A DNA stretch of 48,562 bases from assembly GCA_963575745.1 (NCBI GenBank), contig CAUYUJ010003681.1:191501-240062 (forward strand). Direction: 5' to 3'. Both the position numbers and the translations under genes were made by a program. Numbering within the stretch: the first letter of the stretch is position 1; every line of letters begins with the position of its first letter. The DNA comes from Prorocentrum cordatum. Lineage: Eukaryota > Sar > Dinophyceae > Prorocentrales > Prorocentraceae. Under the pieces are notes generated by a model. It did no database searches. It was not told where the DNA came from and saw only the letters and a list, made by a program, of their open reading frames with translations. Positions 11,041-20,180 of the stretch are shown here, piece after piece.

Positions 11041-11555
11041 TATCCGAAAGGGCTTCGCCCTCTGCCGGTGGTCCCTTTCGCAAATATAACGGCAATTGCA
11101 GGTGCTATGTTGGGATGCCTGGGCGCCGTCGGGAAGCAGTATCGAAGCCTCGTGCAAGGATCGGTGAAACGTCAGAATCGAGGAAGCCGGAACTCGGGTT
11201 CGCCGACGCTTTTTGTCGAGCGTGTCTTGGACTTAAACGGTCCAGTTTTCGTGGGATGTTTGCAGTGGGAGTTCGCGTACAATTTTCAGATTGAGGCTCG
11301 TCATTTTTATGATGGCCCCGTCAGGCCAACCCGAGTCCCCCGTACCCGAGAGTTACGTCCCCCCGAAACGAGGATTGATAATCTTCCGGACAAGCTGGGA
11401 TTCAGATGATATTGTTGATCTTTGTGTTGCCTTTTTTGAACTCTCCCTCATGCCTTGTATCGGAGGCCCTCTTGGAACGACTGTGGGCTGCTCGAGGGTA
11501 CGTTGGGCAGCATTGTGCGGCTTGGACGGTCTTGGGGTTCCTCGGCGTATTTTTC
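11039..11555. other. No gene seen
   Basis: The stretch opens with a short hairpin (GGGCTTCGCCC near 11050). Otherwise only unrecognised short frames are present. Confidence 0.55.
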
Positions 11556-12880
11556 GAGGGTCCGTGGCCTCGGGGGTCGGCGAGTGTGACGCAACGTAGT
11601 GGGATTCGTTGACTCGGGGGCGCGACGATGGCGCGATCAATGAGATACCGTGGCATAGTTCACGAGGGGCCATGGCCTCGGGGACGCGAACACGGCACGA
11701 TGTGCGAAGGGTCGTCGCCCCGAGGGCGTGAGTGTTGCGCATGCTGCCAGTGGTGCCTGGCCTCGAGGGCGCGAGTCAGTGGTAAGGGGTCGTCGCCACA
11801 GAGACCCGAGCATCGCATACTTCACAAGCGATTGCGGCCTGTTGAACGCAACCCTGGCGTAACGTATCGAAGAAACGCGAGTACCTCACACGTTACAATG
11901 GGTCGTGGCCCCAGGAACGCGGACATTGCATACTTTACCCACGAGCGTGGCCTCGGTGACGCGATCATGGGATACTTTGCGAGGGATCGTGGCTTCGGAG
12001 ACCCGAATTGGGTTAATCGATTTGAGATCGTGGCTTCGGAAACGCTAGCATTGTGCAAGTTACATGACATCGAGGCTTCGGGGACGCGAATCTGATATGA
12101 TGCATGCGGGATCGTGGCCTCCTGGACGCGATTTTTGTATACTTTTGAAGAGGGTCGCGGCCTTGGAGACGCGACATGTGCGCGTTTACAAAGAGAAGGA
12201 TCGTGGCCTCGGGGATGCCGATACGGTTTGTTTTGTCAGGGATCTTGCGTAATTTGCCATGGATTGCAATTTCGGGGAACCGAGCATGGCGTAAGGTACC
12301 AGGGACCGTTTCTGAGAACCCGAATCGGGCGTACTTTCCGAGGGATCGTAACTTCGGGGACGCGGATCGTGTGTATTTTAACCCAGCGGCGTGGCCTCGG
12401 GGACACGATTGTTGTGTCATTTACAAGGGGTCGTGGCGTCGGCAACACTTACGAGGAATCGTGGCCACAGGGGCCTGGACATTGAGCAACTCACCAGGCA
12501 GCGTGACCTCAGCCACGCGAACCGCGCGTGATTTGCAAGGGGTCATGGCCCCAGGGGCGCGAACATTGCATGATTGACCAGGGACCGTAGCCGCGGGGAC
12601 GCGAAGAACGCGTGATTTGCGAGGGGCCGCGGCCTCGGGGGCACGGCTGTGGTGTGAGTTGCAAAGGATCTTGTCAGCGGAAACGCTCATGTTGTGCAGT
12701 GTGCGACGGTTCGTGGCCTTTTGCCCTGGCCTCCAGTCCCAGGCAACTTGTTGCCCTTGGAGCCTGCTCGTCAGCGGTGCACTGCAAAAAAGACGGTTCG
12801 TGGCCTCGGGGACGCGAACGTGCAAGGCATCGTGGCCTCGGGGGCACGAAGGTCATGCACTTTTACACATCCCACGGCCC
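11556..12880. repeat. Degenerate ~42-bp tandem array (about 30 units)
   Basis: The recurrent core is TCGTGGCCTCGGGGACGCGA, followed by a more AT-rich half of the type ATTGCATACTTTACGAGGG. Clear units begin near 11563, 11669, 11903, 11946, 11989, 12028, 12111, 12154, 12200, 12398, 12542, 12796 and 12830, with spacing of about 40-45 bases where units are intact. Units are strongly diverged. No coding function is inferred. Confidence 0.88.
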
Positions 12881-13084
12881 CGCAGGAATTGAGGCAACGA
12901 GGTCTGGGGGTTCTCAAAAGCTTGTTTGGGGCTCCCCTCCCTCGCGCGATCAAGGAACAATGTGCAGCAGGAGATAGAACGTAGGACTATAACGCGGGAG
13001 ACTTGCAACTGGAATTGGACAAGGGAGCAGCAAGCTTAAGCCACGCAGCCGAATGACCCCACAAGGGGCCCGGCGGATATGATA

Positions 13085-13262
13085 CATGTGTGTATGTATG
13101 TATTTGCATGTGTATATATATATGTATATCAATATATAGCCCACTATCCATATACATATGCATATATTTTTTATACGCGAACATCTAATACGTAAAATGT
13201 ATGGTTCTCTCTCTCTCTCTCCTTCTCTCGTTCCCTCTGTCTCTCTCTCTCTCTTTTCTCCT
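13085..13262. repeat. TATG/TA and (CT)n microsatellites
   Basis: TGTATG/TATA repeats (13085-13170) followed after a short spacer by CT repeats (13206-13260). Confidence 0.85.
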
Positions 13263-13526
13263 TCTGTGTCTCTCTTCATCGGTTCCTTGTTCTTTCTCTT
13301 TCCTCGTTCTGCCTCCCGCGTCCCCTGCCGTTGTTTCGTAATTCGTCTCGTCCTTGTCGTCCTCCTGTCAATCAGTTTCTCGCTTCGGCCTTCTCCGTCC
13401 TCCCCCCTGCCCCTGCATCCTCCCTCCTCTGCACCCTCCTCGCCGCCTGGGGGCGGTCTGGTGGAACCCAGGGCGCGGGGGAGCTCAGCTGAGGCCTCGT
13501 GCGCGCTGGGGCATTCTTGTTAAAAG

Positions 13527-13615
13527 GCTTGGGGCCCGAGAGACGCCCGGACGAGGAGGAGGAGGAACCGGGGGACCAGGAGGCTGACGTAGACTCTGAC
13601 ACCGCGTCGCCGTAA
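13527..13615 (+). other. Possible 3'-terminal acidic exon, low confidence
   Basis: A frame reading RRPDEEEEEPGDQEADVDSD ends with TAA at 13613-13615 and could be an acidic C-terminal tail. It follows an AG-G junction at 13525-13527. The residues resemble tails of many nuclear or chaperone proteins, but no upstream exon was found and the GAG run could open the frame by chance. Confidence 0.2.
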
Positions 13616-14099
13616 CATTCCGACGGGCCTTCGGGGTCCGTGTCGGGCCCAGTGTCCAACACAGGTAGTACTGGTCAGAGCAATCACTCACGCGAAGGGG
13701 GACGAGAGTTCCTGCCAATTTTTTTTTCCAACGGCGTAGCACTTTGTTGCAAGCACGGCATCTGGCAGGGCTGGTGGGCTCGAGCTCCTGTCGTTTGCAA
13801 GGCGCCAGCGCTTGCGGCCAACCGGTGCTGACGTCTTAGAGTCTTAGAGTGATGCCGAGCCAGATTTGGGTAGAAAGGTCTTTGTCTGCGGCGGGCCACC
13901 CCTTCTGCGATCGGATAAGCTGGCCGCACACACCTGCGCCAGCTAATCGCGCGTGCCTGGGTTGCTCGGGGGGGGGACGGTGCCGTTGAGCGGCCAGGCC
14001 TCTTATCTTTAGCCAGTATGCACCTGCTGGAGGCGTCGCTCCGTGCTGGCCGGCGCAGCACACGCAGCTCACGCACACGCCGCATCCGCCAGCCTCCCA

Positions 14100-14309
14100 G
14101 ATGGGGTCTGAGTGGATGGGGTCGGAGGATCGCGCCACATTCCCGGGGCATTTGCGATGCGACTCAACGTGGAGCCCGATATTCTCCGCGCCGACGGCGC
14201 CGATGCATCGCCGACGTCGCCGATTTATCGCCGATGCGTCGGTGATGCATCGCCGACGTATCAGCGATGCAGCGAGCTCCTCCGACCCCATCTACTCGGA
14301 CCGCATCTA
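14100..14309. mobile_element. Small foldback / MITE-like element with ~32-bp inverted termini
   Basis: The left terminus (14100-14131) starts GATGGGGTCTGAGTGGATGG. The right terminus (14278-14309), read as reverse complement, starts GATGCGGTCCGAGTAGATGG. By eye they match at 28 of 32 positions. The interior contains degenerate GCATCGCCGAC-type units (about 14190-14275), themselves partly self-complementary. No transposase frame and no clear flanking duplication were found, so it may be a foldback structure rather than a transposed MITE. Confidence 0.6.
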
Positions 14310-15120
14310 TGATGCCTCAGTACAAGGATTCATGGGAGGCGGAGCAGGCGGATGGGGGGGCCCCAGGCTAGAATTAGGATTTCACAGATATCTTATAGAA
14401 CCCGGCGGAATCACATAAATATGAAAGGTGGGTTAGCAATTCTCATGCTTACAGTGCGTTACGAAGCAGACGGCTTGCGAACACTAGCATCGCAGGAGTC
14501 ATAAAAACAGGTTGTTTGCACATTGCTGCGACGAGTTCACTGAATTCCAAAGGGAATTGCCCGGAGCCCGCAGGGATTCACAGATGATCGACAGAAAAGG
14601 GCAAGGAACCCAAAACGACCCAGTTTGAACACAATGGCCATACAAAGGAGCATACAAAAGAAAAACACATCTCATATTGGAGCACGTGGATCCCAGGCCG
14701 CAAGGGCAGTTAGAAATACATATAATGCAAGGAGACCCTAGAAGCAGGAACGGCTCGTATGAATACTTCTCGAGGGGCGTTGCCCAGCGTGCGGAAAACC
14801 AGCACACGGTGCAGGTCGTACAATCATCACGTTTGAGGATTCGAAATTGAAGTGTCGATCGGTAGCGCGATATTTGTTTCAGTATGGGATACCCCGACCT
14901 GCCAGTTGAATTAACGAATACATAGTCGGGCGTGGTATTCTATGTGATGGGAAGGTCCCTGGCTGTAGAGAGTCTCTTAGTGAGGTGCCCAGGCTTTCGT
15001 AATCGTCTTGGCTCACGCCGACGACGCGGCTGGGGATCCTTCGCAGTAGGAGCTCACAGCAGATTTACAACACACTCTCGCGCATCGGACAAAACGCTTC
15101 TGGCGCTTGTTGCGTTCCAG
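14310..15120. other. No gene seen; intergenic
   Basis: Moderate-GC unique-looking sequence between the foldback element and the Mei2-like gene. Only short frames are present. It may hold the gene's 5' flank, but no promoter motif could be defended. Confidence 0.5.
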
Positions 15121-15179
15121 GAATGCAGGTGGGCCATTGCGTGGAGAAGGCGATCGTCCATGCCGTGAGCTTCGAGCAG

Positions 15180-15430
15180 GCACACGTTGCAGGTGAAAGT
15201 CATTGCCGCACAGGCTCACGCCTCTCTTCTGCCGCTGACGACGCAGCCCACGGCGGCTCTTCCGCAGTCTTACCACCCACCAGTCTTGGCGCCTGGGCCG
15301 ACGTCTCCGACTCCGAGGAGGAACTGGGGGATCGTTCCTCCTTCTCGCCCTTGGCGGGGGCCAGCACCTTCATCGGAGGAGGGGCCGGCCGAGCTGGCGG
15401 CAACGGCCGAGATGGCCGTGTCCTTCCTCG
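15180..15430 (+). other. Likely 5' coding exon of the Mei2-like gene (boundaries unresolved)
   Basis: One frame reads LGAWADVSDSEEELGDRSSF (about 15283-15342) and continues GASTFIGGG. The W-A-D-x-S-D-x-E-E-E pattern looks like real protein rather than GC-rich noise. This frame differs from that of the RRM exon, so an intron or a frameshift must lie between. Neither the start codon nor the donor site could be decided. The in-frame alternative that runs straight through the GGA repeat looks less protein-like here. Confidence 0.4.
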
Positions 15431-15555
15431 TCCCTTCTTGGGCCTCCCGGAGGCTGCTCGTCGCCGCGGCCTGGTCCCGTGTCGCGGAGCGGGCCAGGAC
15501 AGGCAACGGGAGGGGTCCGGGGACCGATGTTGCGCGGAGGGGATCGGAGGTGATC

Positions 15556-15748
15556 GGAGGTGGAGGAGGAGGAGGAGGAGGAGGAGGAGGAGGAGGAGGA
15601 GGAGGAGGAGGAGGAGGGAGGAGGAGGAGGAGGAGGAGGGAGGAGGAGGAGGGAGGAGGAGGAGGGAGGAGGAGGAGGAGGAGGAGGAGGAGGAGGAGGA
15701 GGCGGAGGAGGAGGAGGGAGGGAGGGAGGGAGGGAGGGAGGGAGGAGA
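15556..15748. repeat. (GGA)n / GGGA simple repeat
   Basis: Almost pure GGA repeats ending in GGGA repeats (15718-15745). They lie between the putative 5' exon and the RRM exon and are probably intronic. They open poly-Gly, poly-Glu and poly-Arg frames that are not evidence of protein. Confidence 0.92.
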
Positions 15749-16104
15749 GGGCCGGGCGGGACAGCCGACATTGTCTCAGTTGGCTCTCCTCCGGCTTCAA
15801 TCCCACAGTCGGGATCCACCCTGCACTCAAGGCGAGCGAAGAGGCGCCCGCAAAAGCCGTTCAGCAGCGGGCGTCGGGAAGTGCGCGCACGCCCCTGAAC
15901 GGCAGGGCGTTGACGTTTGTCCCGTGCAGCCCCGGCACCAGCATGGGTCCACCGTCCGGTCCAAGCTCTCCGCACACTTTCAGCACGAGGGCGCGGGATC
16001 CTGGATATTATCTGGACGGCTCTGTTTCTGAAACGCACCGATTGGGCCCCAGACCCAGACAGCCAGCAGCCGCAGGCCCAGGCGGCGACCGGCCCCTGCG
16101 GCAG

Positions 16105-16925
16105 GTGTCGACCCAGACCCAAACGGCTACCACGGCGATGCTGCGCAACTTACCATGTGGCTTGACACGCAAGGCTTTGATTTGGACTTTGAACAACAAG
16201 GGTTTTGCAGGGCTTTACGACTTCGTCTACGTGCCTATAGACTGTGAGAGTGGGCTCTGCATGGGATTCGCCTTCGTGAACCTGACTTCCGCGGAGCACG
16301 TGCAGTACCTCAAAGAGGCTTTTGACGGTCACAGCCGTTGGTCTACCAGATTACGTGCGTGCCCGAAGGTCTGCAGCGTTACCCTGTCCAAGACGCAGGG
16401 CCTGGCGGCAAACATCGAGCGCTATCGGAACAGCCCCGTATTGGGCGACCAGGCCGCCGCAAGCGGCCATGTTCTCGTTCTCTCGCTGATCGTTCTGCTC
16501 TCCGCATACCCATTTTCGGATGCAACTTACAGGAGGTTGTATTCAGCATCGGTGCTGGTACATCTATGTTTGAAGACTGGTCTAGTCCGGGGGGGGGGCG
16601 TCATGTGACGATTCGCGCCGGCGCCGTTCAGGAAGGGATATCTAGTTTCCTGACGGCGCCCCAGCGCGAATCGTGACGACGTGACCTGGAGGAAGGGGAG
16701 AGGAGGGGGAAGGGGGGAAGGCGGGGCCAGTCACGGGCGTGGTCGCTTATAGTTTTTGCGAAGACCTCCATGGAGTTGCCTCCTCTTTCGATCATTCTCG
16801 TCCCTCCCTTGGGCGATGAGGTCCCTGAGAGCTTCAAGCCCGCGCTCTTCGTCGGCGGGAGGCAGGTTTCCTTCCCCGAGCCCGTGAGGAGATCGAGGCT
16901 GCCTGTGAGAGCCCACGGGCAGTAG
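16105..16925 (+). CDS. Mei2-like RNA-binding protein, C-terminal RRM (two exons resolved)
   Basis: Exon 16105-16452 (116 codons, phase 0 at both ends) begins after GGCAG and carries the Mei2-type C-terminal RRM: TTAMLRNLP (RNP2-like), LIWTLNNKGFAGLYDFVYVP, MGFAFVNL (RNP1-like), and ANIERYRNSPV. Exon 16821-16925 completes it with VPESFKPALFVGGRQVSFPE and stops at TAG 16923-16925. The joined RYRNSPVLGDQ-VPESFKPALF matches the usual family sequence, which supports the splice. Family members bind RNA; here the target and role are unknown. The 5' exons are unresolved (see the 15180-15430 entry). The intron uses GC-AG boundaries, as often reported for dinoflagellates. Confidence 0.8.
16453..16820 (+). 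other. Intron of the Mei2-like gene, GC-AG, with duplicated flanks
   Basis: The exon ends GGCGACCAG before GC; the intron ends GGCGATGAG before exon base G. The donor and acceptor therefore lie in near-identical 9-base contexts, differing at two positions. The intron is 368 bp and contains a strong hairpin (16599-16681). The boundaries follow from frame continuity and from the protein match on both sides, not from transcript data. Confidence 0.65.
16599..16681. repeat. Imperfect inverted repeat (hairpin) inside the Mei2-like intron
   Basis: The left arm (about 16599-16634) contains GACGATTCGCGC and GGCGCCGTTCAGGAA. The right arm (about 16646-16681) contains TTCCTGACGGCGCC and GCGCGAATCGTGACG. 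The loop is about 11 bases (GGGATATCTAG). The arms pair over roughly 30 positions with small bulges. It may be a foldback insertion or a structured intronic RNA. Confidence 0.75.
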
Positions 16926-16959
16926 AGTGGTTCGCTGCAGCGTACCAGGCTGAGGGGGG

Positions 16960-17185
16960 ACGGCGAAGAGGAGGAGGAGGAGGAGGAGGACAATGACGAC
17001 GACGATGAACAGGAAACGGGGAACGGGTAGGACGACTAGGCGGAGGAGGAGGAACAGGAGGAGGAGGAACAGGAGGAGGAGAAGGAGGAGGAGGAAGAGG
17101 AGGAGGAGGAGGAGGAGGAGGAGGGAGGGAGGGAGGGAGGGAGGGAGGTGAGGAACAGGAGGAGGAGGCGGAGGAGGAGGCCCTG
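16960..17185. repeat. (GAG)n-rich simple repeat after the Mei2-like gene
   Basis: Long GAG/GAA trinucleotide tracts with GACGAC interruptions and a GGGA block near 17120-17148. They lie downstream of the stop codon, in the presumed 3' UTR or intergenic DNA. Confidence 0.88.
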
Positions 17186-17329
17186 CCGGCCGACGGCGGC
17201 GGCTCCCCGGACGGCCCGGGTGGGCTCGGGGAGGTCGGGGCGGGACGCCGCGCTCCCTGGCCGCGTTCTTCGGCTCCCATCCCACGGGCTGGAGTGGACT
17301 CACGAGCCCCGACCTAGCTTACTCTCTGT

Positions 17330-17800
17330 CCGTCCCATTGTTCAGGGTGGTTTGGGCTGGATGGTTTCACTGTTCTGTTGGTAACTTGGGTCGGCCCGCT
17401 CGTTCTGCTCCCGCCCATCACCTTGAACCCCCCTCCCTAGATGCTTACGCATCGTCGTAGCATGCCGCATGAAATATGCCTACGCATGTATCGAGGGATG
17501 CATCATGTACGTAGCTGGGCGTAGCAGCTGCCTAGGCATCGAACTGGTAATGCCTGGGCATCGAACTGGCGATGCCTTGGCATCGGCAGGACGGTGCGCA
17601 GGGTACGCATCGATGGTTCAAGATACCAGAGTCACTGGGCCGTGCCAAGTGATAACCACCTGCCTGCGGCAAACCCCGTCGCCACAGCTCTATCCGTTGC
17701 ATTGCCCAGGGTGGTCTGGGTTGGATGGTCTCACGGTCCTCATCATGCCCACCTGCCTGCGGCACACCCCGCCGCAGTCGCTGTGCATCGTCGAACCGTG
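17330..17800. repeat. Diverged direct duplications
   Basis: CAGGGTGGTTTGGGCTGGAT (17342-17361) is repeated as CAGGGTGGTCTGGGTTGGAT near 17708. ACCTGCCTGCGGCAAACCCC (near 17658) is repeated as ACCTGCCTGCGGCACACCCC (near 17750). Between them lies a short array of GCATCG-type units (17450-17600). No gene was seen. Confidence 0.6.
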
Positions 17801-18124
17801 ATCAGGATGGTTCTGCTGGGGTCTGCCGAACGGGCTCCGTGTAACCATCTCGGGACGGTGCGGGAAGCGGCGCTCCCAGGCTGCAACGTTGCGCGTCTGT
17901 CATGGCGCATGGTTGTTGCGATGCCTTCCTGTTTTGGTTCAAGATCTTTGTAGCTAGACCATGGCTTCGAATCGAGCCGTTGCTTGCTGCTCATTTCTAT
18001 CCCCCTCTCCTCCCGCCTCCTCCCGCCTCCTCGCCTCTCCTCCGTTGTACTTCCTCTCTTCCCTCATGCCTCTCTCTTCCCGTTTCCTGTGTTATCTTTC
18101 TTGTTGTTTATTATTTGTTCTCCG

Positions 18125-18380
18125 ATCTCGCCCCCCTTCTGGGTGCTGCCAAGCGTTCAATAAGCGCAACTGTCCATGCGCCCCCGGGGTTGCAGCGGAG
18201 TGCGGCCACTCGCCCTGTTCTGCGCTGCTGGGGGGGGTCAACGGGGCGTGGCTCTACGCTGACCCCAGCGAGACCTTACCCCCCTGGGTACTGCCAAGCG
18301 TTGAGTTGTTCCCTCTTTCCAGCGCCACCCGCTGGTTCAGCGGAGTGCTGCTCGACGCAGACCCAAACTAGACCTCGCTA
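18125..18380. repeat. Degenerate ~110-160-bp repeat units, block 1
   Basis: Units contain CTGGGTACTGCCAAGCGTT, CAGCGGAGTGCGGC and GCAGACCCA-type segments. The same segments recur in block 2 at 19700-20180, so the array appears split by the G-rich minisatellite and dispersed element between them. Confidence 0.6.
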
Positions 18381-18439
18381 CCCGAGGGTTATCGAAGACG
18401 CCTACGGCGAATCACCGCCGCCCCCTGCCTTTTTGGAAG

Positions 18440-19140
18440 CGCCTATGTGGCCGAACGTTGAGGCCAGACCTGCCAAGCTATCGGACCACGTGTTCCCCGA
18501 ATCGGTTTGGAAAGCCTTCGGGGAACACGTGGGCATCTTGAAGGTCATCTTGGCCGTCTTGGAGGCCTCTTGGGCAAGCTTTGGGCGATCTTTGGGGCTT
18601 TTTGGGCCGTCTCGGGCCAGCTTCGAGCCAACTTCGGCCATCTTGGTGGGTTCCTGGCACGTCTGAAGCCGTCGGAAGCCGTTTGGGGGGCCTCTATGGG
18701 CCGACTTGGGGCCCGCTTGGAATGCTCCAGGGCCGTCTTGGAGGCCATCTTGGGCGTCTGGGAGGCCATCTTGGGCGTGTTGGAGGCCTCTTGGGCCCTC
18801 TTGGGGCCCTCTAGGGGCCATCTTGGAGGCCACTTGGGCCATCATGGGGCTCTCTTGGGGGCCTCTTGGGCGATCTTGGGGGCTTCTTGGGCCGTCTTGA
18901 GCCGTCGGAGAGCCGAAAAGGCGCAAATGCCAAAATCCTTCAAAAACCAAGGGAAAATCAATGATTTTGGCCTCTTCGGACTCTCCTGGAGGACCTCTTG
19001 GAGGCCTCTTGGGCCGTCTGGGAGGCCTCTGGGGGGCCTCTTGGGCCGTCTTGGGCCGTCTTGGACTCTCTTGGGCCGTTTTGGAGGCCGTCTTGGACCA
19101 TCTCGGGCGGACTTGGAGGCCATCTTGGGCCATCTTCGCG
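18440..19140. repeat. CTTGGGCCGTCTTGGAGGCC-type minisatellite with conserved core
   Basis: Degenerate 10-12-base units (TTGGGCCGTC, TTGGAGGCCTC) fill the block. Near 18954-18971 is a unit-free core containing AAAATCAATGATTTTGGC. Related minisatellite occurs at 31370-31525 (same orientation, with the core at 31601), and in inverse orientation at 31800-32310 and 46100-46745. Open frames on both strands (Pro/Arg/Lys/Gly-rich) are by-products. Confidence 0.85.
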
Positions 19141-19345
19141 ATTTTGTGAGGATGTCCCGAGCGAAACGGCCGTTTTTGGGCATTGACAGATGGGTTTTGT
19201 GAGATTTACGGGTGGCCGGCGGGACGGGCCGAAGCCCACTGGGGAGTTCTTTTAGAAAAAGAACCAAAACCAAAACCTGAATCGTCCAGCACGCCGTGCA
19301 CCCCTGCAAGCAGGGGGCGGCGGATCTAGTGGTTGGCGGCCCATC
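19129..19345. repeat. Dispersed element fragment next to the minisatellite
   Basis: Read on the - strand it contains GCTCGGGACATCCTCACAAA. This is close to GCTCGAGACATCCTTGCAAA, which is repeated in the 34.4-34.8 kb array. It also holds a perfect inverted repeat, GTTCTTTT/AAAAGAAC, near 19241-19261, followed by CCAAAACCAAAACC. It resembles a short interspersed element, but no RNA polymerase III boxes could be defended. Confidence 0.5.
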
Positions 19346-19689
19346 CCGCCACCGTGCCAGGGGGACTTCGGCGGGTATCGCTCTGTGGGTCTCTGTGAGC
19401 CTGCGGATGGTTTCCAAGGGGGCTTCTGGAAGCGTTCGGGGTAGTCTTGGAACGCATTGGGTGGTGAAAGTCATGGACACATGGCCCGCAACACCCTCTG
19501 AAGCTTGTATTTTGTGACAGCTTGTCGCGTTCCGTGATGTTGGATGGTTTCAGGCTCATGCGGCACATTCAAAGGAGGACATAAGCAGACCTGTTTCTGA
19601 TGTCCAGGCTGTCAGGAATCCTACCATCCCTCTACCACTCATCAACTGTATGAGCCTCGGGGCACTCGACTACATGCTGTAGGCATGGC

Positions 19690-20180
19690 TGCGGATTTTC
19701 AAACGCCCCCAGAAGGTCCAGCGGAGCGAAGCCCAGGGCAGACCCAAACCGGACCTCAGTCCCGTGGGTGCTGTGCAATCACCACTATATAGAACCGCAT
19801 GTCTGCGCCCCTAGGCGGTCAGGGGAGTGCGGGCTTTCGTAAAAAAACATGTCAACTCGCAGACCCCACCACGCCCCCCCCCCTGGGGACTGCCAGACGT
19901 ACAACTGTAGCCGCTTCTCCTGCGCTCAGGACGTGGTCCGGCGGAGGACGGTCTCGGGCAGACCCAGTCCATCTAGACCTCGCTTCGCCATCGAACTGCG
20001 AAAAAGACACGTGTCTCCACGTCTCTGCCCCGTGGAGGGCCCAGCGGAGTGCGGTTCAGTGAAGACTCATGGTTGATGTTGAGCCTCCTGCGTGTTGTAC
20101 AGCTTAGATGCGAGGGTAACCCTTCTTCTTCGCCCCTAGGTCCAGTAGAGTGCGGCCCTGCGCATCTTACTCTCCCTGGG
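19690..20180. repeat. Degenerate ~110-160-bp repeat units, block 2
   Basis: Repeats of CCTGGGGACTGCCAGACGTA, CAGCGGAGTGCGG and GGCAGACCCA, matching block 1 at 18125-18380. No gene is inferred. Confidence 0.6.

Noticed and set aside
16456-16608. Extension of the Mei2-like protein past the RRM in the same frame
   Set aside because: The family sequence continues at 16821 (VPESFKPALF), so the hydrophobic stretch after 16452 is intronic.
18440-19480. Pro/Arg/Lys-rich and Leu/Gly-rich proteins in the CTTGGGCC minisatellite
   Set aside because: Both strands are open in several frames with the same short period, which indicates repeat translation.
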